NCBI RefSeq assembly: GCF_004214835.1
Contig: NZ_PIQJ01000001.1
Location: forward strand, 682,001-746,000
Length of the DNA stretch: 64,000 nucleotides
Direction: 5' to 3'
Source: Pseudidiomarina tainanensis
Lineage (GTDB): Bacteria; Pseudomonadota; Gammaproteobacteria; Enterobacterales; Alteromonadaceae
Part shown: positions 16,475 through 25,688 of the stretch, one piece after another
Layout of the letters: the number at the start of each line of letters is the position of its first letter
How positions within the stretch are numbered: position 1 is the first letter of the stretch
The notes under the pieces: generated by a model
Database searches by the model: none
The model's input: only the letters and a program-made list of their open reading frames with translations
What the model was told of the DNA's origin: nothing
Translations under genes and position numbers: made by a program

Positions 16475-17440
16475 ATGGCGGACAAGCAGTTAGCGCGACC
16501 AGAATTTATGATTGATAGCTGGGACTTTAGTCAACATCCAGCTCAACCCATTCATGATAACTTTCATAACCGGCAACAAAGTTGGTTTCATTTCCAGCGC
16601 AATATACCTGGGCTAGCGTCATGGTTAATCGATGCGGGTATTCCAGAACCGATTATAGATGCGGTGCTTGAAGAAGATACGCGACCACGATTTGATCGCT
16701 TAAATGATGGCTTCTTGTTGATACTACGTGGTGTCAATTTAGCCGAAAATGATCAGCCTGAAGATATGGTCAGTTTACGAATTCTCTATTTCAAAGGTAA
16801 TTTGTATAGCTTCCGTCGACGTCCGGTGCGAGCTGTCCAACTTATTCAGCAAACGTTAGAACGTGAACAAGGGCCGCAAACCTTGCCTGATTTTATTTTG
16901 CATTTGGTTGATGAAATGACCAACAAAATTGAACAGTTGCAAGACAATATTGAAGCTGAAATGGAAGCGCTTGAGGATGATACCAAAGGCACTACCAGTG
17001 AACGTCAGTCTGCTTTGACACAATTACACCGCCGCCTGTTACGGCTTACTCGATTTGTGCGCCCTCAGTTGACGGCGCTTGATAAACTCGCTGCTGACAG
17101 CACGAAGTGGTTTGATGCTGATTGGACACAATGGCTTTTGAACGAACGCGATAATACCCATCGCGAGCTAGAAAACATGGAAATGTTGTTGGAACAAGTA
17201 TGGATGTTACGTGAACATTTGCAGCAAGACTTAGCTGAAAAAATGAATCGTAATACTTACTGGTTGTCGATGGTTGCAGGCGTGTTTTTGCCGATTAGTT
17301 TTTTGACCGGGTTATTCGGCATTAATATTGGCGGTATGCCAGGCGTGGACCATGGCAACGCTTTTTGGATATTTAGCGCTGCGCTATTCATTATTGCTGT
17401 AGTCGAATTCTTGTTGTTACGCCGATTGCGTTTTTGGTAA
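16475..17440 (+). CDS. zntB: ZntB-like CorA-family zinc transporter
   Basis: Protein of 321 residues. A large cytoplasmic alpha/beta domain with a long helix (about 130-260) precedes two C-terminal membrane helices. The loop between the helices has LFGINIGGMPG, the GIN variant of the CorA GMN signature that marks ZntB. ZntB-type proteins move Zn2+ across the inner membrane. The stop codon overlaps the convergent ABC ATPase gene by 24 bp. Confidence 0.88.
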   Translation: MADKQLARPEFMIDSWDFSQHPAQPIHDNFHNRQQSWFHFQRNIPGLASWLIDAGIPEPIIDAVLEEDTRPRFDRLNDGFLLILRGVNLAENDQPEDMVSLRILYFKGNLYSFRRRPVRAVQLIQQTLEREQGPQTLPDFILHLVDEMTNKIEQLQDNIEAEMEALEDDTKGTTSERQSALTQLHRRLLRLTRFVRPQLTALDKLAADSTKWFDADWTQWLLNERDNTHRELENMEMLLEQVWMLREHLQQDLAEKMNRNTYWLSMVAGVFLPISFLTGLFGINIGGMPGVDHGNAFWIFSAALFIIAVVEFLLLRRLRFW

Positions 17441-18541
17441 CACCGAAGGTAGCGGCTGAACTGTTGGTGCCTGGTCATGAAAGCCTGGCAATTCGCAATG
17501 GTCAGCCGCAAACACAACTAAGTGATCAAATTCAGGCCGCAAACCAATATTCGCCCCAACGTTGAACTCTTCGTGTGACGGGCTCAAGGTCAGAATTTCG
17601 ATGCCGCTGGCAAGTTCAATGGTGTACAAGTTATGCGCGCCGCGGAAGCCTCGTGCTTTGATGGTGCCGCGCAACCGAGAGGTTGGATCGGGTACCAAAT
17701 CATCTGGGCGAACCAAAAAGCTTACCGGTGTGCCGGCCGGTACTTGTAGCAAGCTCGGGTGTTCCAACATACCCAATGGCGAGGCGAGTGAACCTTCTGT
17801 GTTCACCGTACCTTGCAACAACACACCATGGCCGATGAAATCGGCAACCAATTGATGTTTCGGTTGGTGATAAAGCTGATAGGGTGTATCCCATTGCAAT
17901 AATTCGCCTTGATACATCACGCCGGCTTTGTCCGCCATCGCAAACGCTTCTTGTTGATCGTGGGTGACCAACAGTGCAGTGATGCCTTCTTTTTTCAGCA
18001 GTTCACGTACTTCAACGGCAAGACGCTCTCGTAGCTCCGCATCTAAGCTAGAAAACGGTTCATCCAACAATAACAACCGAGGTTTTGGTGCGAGCGCTCG
18101 AGCCAACGCAATACGTTGCTGCTGCCCGCCTGATAATTCATGCGGAAAACGCTTTTGGTAACCAGGTAGACCGATGCGATCGAGCAATTCGTCAACACGT
18201 GCGCGGCGCTTTGCTGCACTAGCTTTTTGCATACCAAAGCTAATATTGTCAGCGACATTCAAATGCGGAAATAGCGCGAAGTCTTGAAAGACCATTCCAA
18301 CGCCACGTTGTTCAGGTGCGAGCGTGTATTTAGCATCGGACACAGAGGTGTCGTCAATGTGAATAGTCCCAGATTGTAAGGTTTGAAAACCTGCTATCGC
18401 GCGTAACAAGGTTGTTTTGCCACAGCCACTTGGGCCGAGTAAGCAACCAATCTCGCCTTGTTTTAATTCAAACGTGACGCCACGAACAATATGTGATGCG
18501 CCGAAGCTAATCTGAATTTTATCAAGCTGTAACCGGGACAA
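17417..18541 (-). CDS. fbpC: Ferric iron ABC transporter ATPase (FbpC-like)
   Basis: Protein of 374 residues. Walker A is LLGPSGCGKTTLLRAIAGF, the signature is LSGGQQQRIALARAL, and Walker B is LLLLDEPFSSLDAELR. The switch His is in LLVTHDQQEAFAMAD. A C-terminal TOBE-type domain (about 250-350) is present. It energises Fe(III) import with the two genes upstream in the same transcript. The start overlaps fbpB by 20 bp. Confidence 0.92.
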   Translation of the reverse strand: MSRLQLDKIQISFGASHIVRGVTFELKQGEIGCLLGPSGCGKTTLLRAIAGFQTLQSGTIHIDDTSVSDAKYTLAPEQRGVGMVFQDFALFPHLNVADNISFGMQKASAAKRRARVDELLDRIGLPGYQKRFPHELSGGQQQRIALARALAPKPRLLLLDEPFSSLDAELRERLAVEVRELLKKEGITALLVTHDQQEAFAMADKAGVMYQGELLQWDTPYQLYHQPKHQLVADFIGHGVLLQGTVNTEGSLASPLGMLEHPSLLQVPAGTPVSFLVRPDDLVPDPTSRLRGTIKARGFRGAHNLYTIELASGIEILTLSPSHEEFNVGANIGLRPEFDHLVVFAADHCELPGFHDQAPTVQPLPSVLPKTQSA

Positions 18542-20192
18542 ATTCTTGCTCCTTTAACGCCGACTGTTGTGACTTTAACATAGCGCGAGACAATAAAATA
18601 ACAGGGATCAAGCCGACCAAAACCATCATCAATGCAGGTGGGCCAGCGTCTGGCAAACGCTCATCACCAGCCATTTCGTATGCACGAACCGCTAGCGTAT
18701 TGAAATCGAATGGACGCAGTACAAGCGTTGCCGGTAATTCTTTTAATACATCGACGCCCACTAAAATGAGTGCGGTCAGTACGCTGGGACGTAACAACGG
18801 CAAATGGATTTTACGCAATACTTGTAGTGGTTTATAGCCTTGAATACGCGCGGCTTCATCCATACTTGGGCGAATCTCGCCGAGCCCTGCTTGAATAGTT
18901 TGGAGTGAAACGCTAAGAAAACGGACACTGTAGGCAAATAGCAGGGCGAAGATGGTACCCGATAATAGCAATCCTGGATTCACGTCAAACCATGCTTGGC
19001 TTGCCGCAATGATCAGATGATCGATCGAGGTCAAAAACACCATGAGACCAACCGCTATGACGAGGCCGGGGATGGCGTAGCCCAAACCGGCAAAAGCAAC
19101 ACTTGTTCGTACTATTTTAGTGGGGATTTGGCGTCGGCCATAGGCTAACCATAAGGCCATTGTCACAACTAACACAGCCGCCAGAACAGCTAGACCGAAG
19201 CTATTAAATGTCAGTTGCCAAAAGTCAGGATCTTGCCAAACTTCGGCTCGTTCAATTGACCAACTGGTGAGTTGTAGCGCGGGCAAAATAAAGCCAAATA
19301 CTAATGGTAACCAACAGGCAATGCTGGCGGCGATTGCTTTCCAACCCCGCAACTCAAATGGTGGTGCAGGACGATTATTGCGTTGATCGTAGCGCGCTTG
19401 GCGACGCGACCAACGTTCGATAAAGATAAGTAAAATGACTGCAATCAGCAGCATTCCGGCTAATTGGAGAGCTCCTTGCAGGTCACCAAGACCATACCAA
19501 GTGCGGAATATTCCGGTCGTAAAAGTGGTGACGCCGAAGTAGGCGACAGTGCCATAATCCGCTAACGTTTCCATCAGTGCTAGTGTCGCGCCAGTCACAA
19601 TGGCAGGCCGTGCCAAAGGTAGCGCGAGGCGTAAAAAACACTGCCAAGGATTAAGCCCCAGACTGCGTCCAGCTTCGATGGTTGTAGCCGACTGCTGGAT
19701 AAAGGTGGCGCGCGTGATCAGATAAACATAAGGGAACAGCACTAGGCTTAACACAATGATGGCGCCACCGAGACTGCGAATCTCAGGGAACCAGTAATCG
19801 CCGTAACTCCAATTGAACCATTCGCGCAAAGATGATTGCACCGGACCGGCAAAATCAAGCATGCCTGTATAAGTGTAGGCAGTGATGTAGGCTGGCATTG
19901 CTAGTGGAAGCAACAATGCCCAACTCAGGATTCTTTGCCCGGGAAAGCGGCATGCGGTGGTCAGCCATGCGGTGCTAACACCTAACACGATGACGCCAAC
20001 AGCAACGCCGATTAATAAAAGCAGTGAATGACGAATGTATTCGGGAACCACAGTCGCCCATAGATGGCTAAGGGTTGCGGTGTCGTCACTCCACGCAAGT
20101 TGTAGCACCGACCAACAAATAACAAGCAACGGCACGCCAATAACGACGGCCGTTACGACTAATGAAAGTTGGCGCCACAAACTAGAGCGCAT
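18522..20192 (-). CDS. fbpB: Ferric iron ABC transporter fused permease (FbpB-like)
   Basis: Protein of 556 residues, about twelve membrane helices, two permease halves in one chain. Each half has an EAA-type coupling motif: TIEAGRSLGLNPWQCFLRLALP and MDEAARIQGYKPLQVLRKIHLP. FbpB/SfuB proteins have this fused form. The start overlaps the fbpA stop by one base, so the three genes form a tight operon. Confidence 0.93.
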   Translation of the reverse strand: MRSSLWRQLSLVVTAVVIGVPLLVICWSVLQLAWSDDTATLSHLWATVVPEYIRHSLLLLIGVAVGVIVLGVSTAWLTTACRFPGQRILSWALLLPLAMPAYITAYTYTGMLDFAGPVQSSLREWFNWSYGDYWFPEIRSLGGAIIVLSLVLFPYVYLITRATFIQQSATTIEAGRSLGLNPWQCFLRLALPLARPAIVTGATLALMETLADYGTVAYFGVTTFTTGIFRTWYGLGDLQGALQLAGMLLIAVILLIFIERWSRRQARYDQRNNRPAPPFELRGWKAIAASIACWLPLVFGFILPALQLTSWSIERAEVWQDPDFWQLTFNSFGLAVLAAVLVVTMALWLAYGRRQIPTKIVRTSVAFAGLGYAIPGLVIAVGLMVFLTSIDHLIIAASQAWFDVNPGLLLSGTIFALLFAYSVRFLSVSLQTIQAGLGEIRPSMDEAARIQGYKPLQVLRKIHLPLLRPSVLTALILVGVDVLKELPATLVLRPFDFNTLAVRAYEMAGDERLPDAGPPALMMVLVGLIPVILLSRAMLKSQQSALKEQEFVPVTA

Positions 20193-21220
20193 TAACGCCA
20201 GCCAGCACGATTCATTAATTTGACTGCTTCAGCGTTATTTTCGCCCAAGAAAGTCATCGATAAATCATCGGCTTTAAATTCGCCCCAAGCTTGCAAGGTT
20301 TCGCTCCACTCAACACCTTCCACGGCTGGATATTCATTGTTTGTGGCAGCATACCAAGCTTGTGATTCAGCTGATAATAAGAACTCAATGAGTTGCTGAG
20401 CTTCAGCCTTGTTTTTCGCATGTTTGGTTAAACCGATACCTGACACATTCACGTGTGTGCCGAAGCTATCTTGATTTGGCCAGAAAATCTTCAACTTGCT
20501 TGCCGCTTCACGTTGCTCCGCATCATCACCAGTTTGCATCAAACCAAAATAATACGTGTTCGCGACTGCAAGATCGCAGACCCCGGCCGCCGCTGCTTTT
20601 AACTGATCACGATCGCCACCAACCGGGGGCTTCGCGAGATTATTAACCAGTCCTTCGGCCCAGGCTTCAGTTTTTTCTTCGCCCCAGTGCTCAATTAGTG
20701 CCGCAGTGAGTGACTGGTTATAGATATTGTCAGATGAGCGAATACATACTTTCTTGTTCCATTCAGGCTTGGCTAAATCTTCATAGCCGCTTAACTGACT
20801 TGGATCGACACGGTCTGCAGCATAAAAGATTGGGCGAGCGCGCAAGCTCAGACCAACCCATAAATTATCTGTTCCGTGTAAGTGTGCAGGCACTGACTCA
20901 AGCGCTTTAGCTGATGTTAACGGTTGAAATACACCGGCTTCGGCCGCACGGTGTAAATTGCCGGCATCTACAGTGAGAAATAAATCAGCCGGCGTATTCT
21001 GGCCTTCGTTCTGTAAGCGAGCGAGCAATGCATCGCCACCACCGGTTAAAAGGCGTACTTCAATACCGGTTTCTGCGGTAAACTTTTCTAATACTGGTTT
21101 AATGAGCGCTTCTTTTCGCGCTGAATACAGGTTAACTGTAGCTGCTTGTGCTACGGTTGCTGTTAAACTCGCAGCAACTGCTGTCATTGTGAAGATTTTG
21201 CGCAACATAGTTGAACTCAT
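20192..21220 (-). CDS. fbpA: Ferric iron-binding periplasmic protein (FbpA-like)
   Basis: Protein of 342 residues with a signal peptide ending near TVAQA and a mature start AATVNLYSARKEALIKP typical of FbpA/FutA. The paired ferric-ligand Tyr residues are in VANTYYFGLM. It captures Fe3+ in the periplasm and hands it to FbpB. GAGG is well placed for the ATG at 21220. Two Fur-like boxes lie upstream. Confidence 0.94.
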   Translation of the reverse strand: MSSTMLRKIFTMTAVAASLTATVAQAATVNLYSARKEALIKPVLEKFTAETGIEVRLLTGGGDALLARLQNEGQNTPADLFLTVDAGNLHRAAEAGVFQPLTSAKALESVPAHLHGTDNLWVGLSLRARPIFYAADRVDPSQLSGYEDLAKPEWNKKVCIRSSDNIYNQSLTAALIEHWGEEKTEAWAEGLVNNLAKPPVGGDRDQLKAAAAGVCDLAVANTYYFGLMQTGDDAEQREAASKLKIFWPNQDSFGTHVNVSGIGLTKHAKNKAEAQQLIEFLLSAESQAWYAATNNEYPAVEGVEWSETLQAWGEFKADDLSMTFLGENNAEAVKLMNRAGWR

Positions 21221-21272
21221 AGCTTAATACCTCGTATTGATGGGTGAAGTATATCGAAAAAAGATAACGAAC

Positions 21273-21329
21273 GATATTGATTCGCATTTGGTACCTACAA
21301 ATAGTTTGACGCAAATGAGAATTGTTATC
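21273..21329. promoter_or_regulatory. Two Fur-box-like operators between fbpA and the antiporter gene
   Basis: Site 1 at 21273-21291 matches the classical 19-bp Fur box at 12 of 19 positions. Site 2 at 21311-21329 (core GAGAATTGTTATC) matches at 13 of 19 on its reverse complement. Both lie upstream of fbpA, a common Fur target. They also lie upstream of the divergent Na+/H+ antiporter start at 21366. Confidence 0.6.
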
Positions 21330-21365
21330 AACAACTGATTGGAAAAAATTATATAAGGATTATTT

Positions 21366-23168
21366 ATGTCGAATATGTCTGCACTTGCATTGATTGGTGT
21401 GCTCTCAATTCTGTGCCAGTGGGGTGCTTGGCGCATGAAAGTGCCAGCCATTCTGCCCTTACTTATTGTAGGTATTGTGATTGGGCCGGTATTCGGTGTG
21501 TTAGATCCTGACGCCGTGTTTGGTGATATTTTATTTCCACTGGTATCGTTGTCGGTAGCCATCATCCTGTTTGAGGGCTCGCTGACGTTGAAGTTTGATG
21601 AAATTCGTGGCCATGGTCGAATGGTAACAAACCTGGTCAGCATCGGTATGTTAGTGACCTGGGTGAGTATCGCTATCGCATCCTACTACCTGATTGGTTT
21701 TGGCTGGGAATTGGCCGCTTTATTCGGTGCTTTGGTAGTCGTTACTGGGCCGACGGTGATTATGCCAATGCTGCGCTCGGTGCGCCCTTTAGCGCGTCTT
21801 GGCAATATCCTGCGCTGGGAAGGGATTATTATTGATCCTATCGGTGCGTTGCTCGCAGTATTGGTTTATGAATTTATTATTGCTAGCCAAGGGGCTGGCT
21901 GGACGCAGGCATTACAAGCCTTTGCAACGACCATCGGCGTTGGCTTCGCGCTCGGCTCTGCGGGCGGTAAATTATTAGGTTGGGCGCTAACGCGAAATAT
22001 CTTCCCACATTACTTGCGCAATGTTGCGACACTGGCTGTGGTGCTCGGCGTGTTTGCCGTGTCCAATGCCATGCAACATGAGTCTGGCCTACTTACCGTG
22101 ACAGTCATGGGGATGGTGATGGCCAACATGCGTGGCCTTGATTTAGATGAAATTCTTGAGTTCAAAGAAACCTTATCGGTTCTGCTCATTTCAGGCCTCT
22201 TTATAATTCTGGCCGCAAGACTGCAACCGGATGCCTTTAATTCTCTTGGTTTACCAGCGGTCATACTCCTAGCGATTATTATCTTTGCCGTACGCCCACT
22301 GAGTGTGTGGCTGTCGTCGATTGGTACCCAAACTGAATTCAAAGAAAAAGTCTTGCTGAGTTGGATAGCGCCACGCGGTATTGTCGCGGCAGCTGTCTCA
22401 GCTTTGTTTGCTTTAAAAATGCAACAAGCGGGTTGGGAACAAGCAGAAATGCTGGTGCCGCTCGTATTCTTAGTGATTTTAAGTACCGTTATTTTGCAGA
22501 GCTTGACCGCTAAGCCGTTGGCTCATGCATTAAAGTTACGTGAGCCGCCCGCACGTGGATTCTTGATATTTGGTGCTAATCCAACCGCTCGCTTAATTGC
22601 TAAATCGCTGAAGGAGAATAAATTCCCTGTCATGTTGGCGGATACTAACTGGGAACACATTAAGCAAGCGCGGATGGAAAATCTGCCGGTTTACTTCGGT
22701 AATCCGACGTCTGAGCATGCCGAGAATAATATGGATTTAACCGGTATTGGTAACGTGCTGATATTATCGCCGTATCGTCAGCTTAATCCTGTCGTGGCCA
22801 TGCATTTTATGGACTGGTTTGATGCCGAGAAGATTTTTGCATTGCACAGCACTGAACATGATGCACCGGCGCGTAATCAGTTACCTGAAGTATACCGTAA
22901 GCGTCTGAAACTATTCGGTAAAGGAGTTACGTTCTCGAAGTTAGCTAGCCTGACTTTTCAAGGCGCTCAAGTGAAAACCACTGCGTTAACCGAGTCGTTT
23001 CACTATGATGATTATCAGGATCGCTATGGTAATCGAGCGTTACCATTGTATGCACTGGATGAACGTGGCCATTGTCATTTGTTTTCGAGTGATCAAACCT
23101 TTGAGCCAAAGGCAGGGTGGCAGATTGTTGCGTTGGTAAGTCCAGAGCAAGAATCAGAAGAAAACTAA
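21366..23168 (+). CDS. CPA1 Na+/H+ antiporter with C-terminal TrkA-N-like domain
   Basis: Protein of 600 residues. About twelve membrane helices (residues 1-390) include FPLVSLSVAIILFEGSLTL and the exchanger segment GALVVVTGPTVIMPMLRSV. Next comes a Rossmann-type regulatory domain (about 398-510, beginning RGFLIFGANPTARLIAKSL) similar to TrkA-N/RCK. The final 80 residues are soluble. CPA1 members of this form exchange Na+ or K+ for H+, and the nucleotide-binding domain may gate them. The start follows AAGGATT. Confidence 0.9.
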   Translation: MSNMSALALIGVLSILCQWGAWRMKVPAILPLLIVGIVIGPVFGVLDPDAVFGDILFPLVSLSVAIILFEGSLTLKFDEIRGHGRMVTNLVSIGMLVTWVSIAIASYYLIGFGWELAALFGALVVVTGPTVIMPMLRSVRPLARLGNILRWEGIIIDPIGALLAVLVYEFIIASQGAGWTQALQAFATTIGVGFALGSAGGKLLGWALTRNIFPHYLRNVATLAVVLGVFAVSNAMQHESGLLTVTVMGMVMANMRGLDLDEILEFKETLSVLLISGLFIILAARLQPDAFNSLGLPAVILLAIIIFAVRPLSVWLSSIGTQTEFKEKVLLSWIAPRGIVAAAVSALFALKMQQAGWEQAEMLVPLVFLVILSTVILQSLTAKPLAHALKLREPPARGFLIFGANPTARLIAKSLKENKFPVMLADTNWEHIKQARMENLPVYFGNPTSEHAENNMDLTGIGNVLILSPYRQLNPVVAMHFMDWFDAEKIFALHSTEHDAPARNQLPEVYRKRLKLFGKGVTFSKLASLTFQGAQVKTTALTESFHYDDYQDRYGNRALPLYALDERGHCHLFSSDQTFEPKAGWQIVALVSPEQESEEN

Positions 23169-23230
23169 CATTTTTTTAAATTAAATCGTTTTTAAAATGA
23201 AAAACTTATGCTTTTGTTACCAAATTGTAA

Positions 23231-23259
23231 TTGAAATGAGTTTTTTTATTAGATAAGAT
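23231..23259 (+). promoter_or_regulatory. Strong sigma70-like promoter
   Basis: TTGAAA at 23231-23236, a 17-bp AT-rich spacer, then TAAGAT at 23254-23259. The predicted start site is near 23266, about 125 bp before the lipoprotein ATG at 23392, leaving a long 5' leader. Confidence 0.6.
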
Positions 23260-23265
23260 GCCTGC

Positions 23266-23346
23266 ATGGATTTGGGATGGCACTCATGGAATGACGTTAT
23301 CCCGTTGAACACGGATGTTCTATCTCCTTTTTTCTTCCTCGTTTAG
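23266..23346 (+). other. Leader region with possible 26-codon ORF and hairpins
   Basis: From the predicted transcript start an ATG opens a 26-codon frame (MDLGWHSWNDVIPLN..., ending FFFLV) that stops at TAG. No ribosome-binding site precedes it. The same bases can pair as GGGAT/ATCCC and CCGT-TGAAC-ACGG followed by a pyrimidine run (TCTCCTTTTTTC). This may be a leader peptide, a structured leader or an attenuator; I recognise no riboswitch class. Confidence 0.3.
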
Positions 23347-23391
23347 CCTTTATACTGCAGAACCATTTTTCGGTTGCTGTGGAATTCTGTT

Positions 23392-23868
23392 ATGACCTCT
23401 GTCAAATGGCGTAAAGCCTTACATAAAACGACTCTCATCAGCGCAATCATGCTGTTGATGGCTTGTGAGCCTCAGCCAACCGGCGATGAAGCTGAACAAT
23501 ATGTGCTATCGATTGATCAACTGCAATTACCTACCGCGAATTGGGCTTTATCATCAGCTGCGATTCAGCTTAGTTTTTGCCGTGATCGCGTTAATGAAGC
23601 GTTGATGGCAGAAGCGGATGAGTTAAATCGTTGGCGCTTAGTTGGTGAGCAATCGGCTTTTCCAGAAAATCGACAAGAAGGCTTACAGCAACTGATCGAG
23701 TTATATCGCCAACATGACGTATTGTTGTATCAGCTCTCAGGCAACTTCGGAGCGCAATGGTATCGAATTGCCTACCGGCCCAATCAACCTGAACCGAATA
23801 TTATCGAGGCTTTTGCTAAAATAGGGCGAGATTCGAAAATTTGCTTTAGTTCACTTGATAATGACTAG
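23392..23868 (+). CDS. Hypothetical lipoprotein
   Basis: Protein of 158 residues. A basic N-terminus, a hydrophobic segment and the lipobox LLMACEPQ (Cys near residue 25) make it a likely lipoprotein. The mature part is about 130 residues, acidic, with no motif I recognise; it has two Cys residues (LSFCRDRV and KICFSS). The start at 23392 is chosen over an upstream TTG because it gives a standard lipoprotein signal. The downstream bolA start lies 10 bp after its stop. Confidence 0.6.
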   Translation: MTSVKWRKALHKTTLISAIMLLMACEPQPTGDEAEQYVLSIDQLQLPTANWALSSAAIQLSFCRDRVNEALMAEADELNRWRLVGEQSAFPENRQEGLQQLIELYRQHDVLLYQLSGNFGAQWYRIAYRPNQPEPNIIEAFAKIGRDSKICFSSLDND

Positions 23869-23878
23869 CGAGGTGCAA

Positions 23879-24199
23879 ATGACAACGCTACAACAACTAA
23901 TTGAGAGCAAACTGGTGGAGGAGTTCGCGCCAGTTCACCTCGAAGTCATCAATGAAAGCCATATGCATGGCACACCAAGCGACGATTCGCACTTTAAAGT
24001 AATTATGGTCGCAGAACAATTTGACGGTTTGCGCCTGCTTCAGCGTCACCGTGCGGTAAATAAGGTGCTCAATGATGAGCTCGCCGGACCGGTGCATGCG
24101 CTGGCATTGCATGTATACAGCCCAGTGGAATGGCAGCAATTGCATGAAGTACCAATGTCGCCAGCATGTCGTGGCGGTAGCAAGCTCGACCAAGGCTAA
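23879..24199 (+). CDS. bolA: BolA family protein
   Basis: Protein of 106 residues. Conserved BolA features are LEVINESHMHGTPSDDSHFKVIMV and the helix-turn-helix-like segment GLRLLQRHRAVNKVLNDEL ending in HALALHVYSPVEW. BolA proteins bind [2Fe-2S] clusters with monothiol glutaredoxins and affect morphology and stress responses. The ATG at 23879 is preceded by GCGAGG. The C-terminus ends in a short CRGGSK tail. Confidence 0.92.
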   Translation: MTTLQQLIESKLVEEFAPVHLEVINESHMHGTPSDDSHFKVIMVAEQFDGLRLLQRHRAVNKVLNDELAGPVHALALHVYSPVEWQQLHEVPMSPACRGGSKLDQG

Positions 24200-24285
24200 C
24201 AGCTCAGATCACTTGCGGCGTCCCACTCGGTTACACTAGCCGCCATTTATATCGATATGAATTCAAAACAATAGGACATAACAAC

Positions 24286-25464
24286 ATGGTTATTCATCCA
24301 AAAATTCGCGGGTTTATTTGTACCAATGCTCACCCAGTAGGCTGTGCCGCCCACGTGCAGCAGCAAATTGATTACGTGAAGCAACAGCCGGCATTAACTG
24401 ATGTACCAAAGCGCGTGTTAGTTATTGGGTGTTCGACAGGTTACGGTTTAGCGACTCGAATCAATGCCGCCTTTGGCGCTGGCGCGAAAACCTTAGGTGT
24501 CTGTTTCGAAAAAGAACCAACGGAAAAGAAAACAGCAACTGCCGGCTGGTATAACACCGCTGCGTTTCATACTGCTGCAAAGCAAGAAGGCCTATACGCG
24601 CACACGATCAATGGTGACGCGTTCTCAAATGAAATCAAGCAAGAAGTCATTGAGAAAATAAAAGCAGATTTCGGGCAGGTTGATTTGGTTGTCTACAGCC
24701 TCGCGTCGCCAAAGCGCAAAGACCCAGTGACAGGCGATGTCTACAGTTCAACCTTGAAGCCAGTAGGGCAGGCATACACCACCAAAACCTACAATACTGA
24801 TAAAGACGAAGTGTCAGAAATCACGTTAGAGCCAGCGAATGATGATGAGATTCAACAAACCATCAAAGTGATGGGTGGCGAAGATTGGGAATTATGGCTT
24901 GCCGCGCTACATGATGCTGGCGTATTAGCACCAAATGCGAAAACGACAGCTTATACCTATATCGGTAAAAAGCTGACGTGGCCAATTTATGGTCACGCGA
25001 CCATTGGCAAAGCAAAAGAAGATCTTGATCGTGCCGCGGCCGCCATGCGTACCCGTTACACTGACATTAATCTTGAAGCTTATGTGTCGTCACTTAAAGC
25101 GTTAGTCACTCAGGCAAGCTCGGCTATTCCTGTTATGCCGCTATATATTTCATTGATTTATAAAGTGATGAAAGAAGAGGGCACCCACGAAGGATGTATT
25201 GAGCAAACACATCGTTTATTACGTGACGCTTTGTACGCTGAAAATCCAGTGCTGGATAAAGCCGGTCGACTGTTCATGAACGGCTGGGAAACCAACGATA
25301 AAACCCAAGCGAAAATTGAAGCGCTTTGGAATCAAGTGACGCAGGATAATTTCCATCAGCTTGCTGATTACGCTGGGTATCACAGTGATTTCTTGCAACT
25401 GTTCGGCTTTGGCATGGATGGTGTTGATTACGACGCCGACGTCAACCCCGTTGTCACGTGGTAA
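24286..25464 (+). CDS. fabV: FabV trans-2-enoyl-ACP/CoA reductase
   Basis: Protein of 392 residues. The N-terminus MVIHPKIRGFICTNAHP is diagnostic of FabV. The NAD(H)-binding loop is VIGCSTGYGLATR. The long substrate-domain insert and the catalytic Tyr-x8-Lys region (TAYTYIGKKLTWPIYG) are present. FabV reduces enoyl-ACP in fatty acid elongation and is the triclosan-insensitive isozyme of marine gammaproteobacteria. Monocistronic: a heptad-arm repeat follows the stop. Confidence 0.96.
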   Translation: MVIHPKIRGFICTNAHPVGCAAHVQQQIDYVKQQPALTDVPKRVLVIGCSTGYGLATRINAAFGAGAKTLGVCFEKEPTEKKTATAGWYNTAAFHTAAKQEGLYAHTINGDAFSNEIKQEVIEKIKADFGQVDLVVYSLASPKRKDPVTGDVYSSTLKPVGQAYTTKTYNTDKDEVSEITLEPANDDEIQQTIKVMGGEDWELWLAALHDAGVLAPNAKTTAYTYIGKKLTWPIYGHATIGKAKEDLDRAAAAMRTRYTDINLEAYVSSLKALVTQASSAIPVMPLYISLIYKVMKEEGTHEGCIEQTHRLLRDALYAENPVLDKAGRLFMNGWETNDKTQAKIEALWNQVTQDNFHQLADYAGYHSDFLQLFGFGMDGVDYDADVNPVVTW

Positions 25465-25473
25465 AAACCAAAA

Positions 25474-25591
25474 GCGCTATTAGATATTAGCCATTTGATA
25501 TTGGAAAAAGACAAAGCCGAAAGCGAAAAGAAATTGGATGAGAGTAAAGCAACGATGCCTACTAATATCTAATATCGAATAGCTAATATCG
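25474..25591. repeat. Heptad-arm inverted repeat element, copy R3
   Basis: It begins AAAAGCG just after the fabV stop. The left arm ATTAGAT-ATTAGCC-ATTTGAT-ATTGG spans 25479-25504. The long loop starts AAAAAGACAAAG and includes GATGCC. The right arm at 25562-25591 reads CTAATATCTAATATCG then AATAGCTAATATCGG. It shares both edge and loop start with the nadA-side variant, and has the longest loop of the family. Confidence 0.9.
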
Positions 25592-25594
25592 GTT

Positions 25595-25622
25595 TTGTTT
25601 TACCAAGTAAAAGTGCTAAAAT
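25595..25622 (+). promoter_or_regulatory. nqr operon promoter candidate
   Basis: TTGTTT at 25595-25600, a 16-bp spacer, TAAAAT at 25617-25622, then a GC-rich discriminator (GCGCGCCC). The predicted leader before the nqrA ATG is about 107 nt. Confidence 0.55.
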
Positions 25623-25662
25623 GCGCGCCCTAGGTGAAAATGGACAGAATTTGGTCAGTGTA

Positions 25663-25688
25663 GGCATTTAAACCTCCGTTTACATGCC
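25663..25688 (+). promoter_or_regulatory. Hairpin in the nqr 5' leader
   Basis: GGCATTTAAAC and GTTTACATGCC pair at 10 of 11 positions around a CTCC loop. The loop is complementary to GGAG at 25695-25698 a few bases downstream. No U-run follows, so it is not a terminator. Confidence 0.5.
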
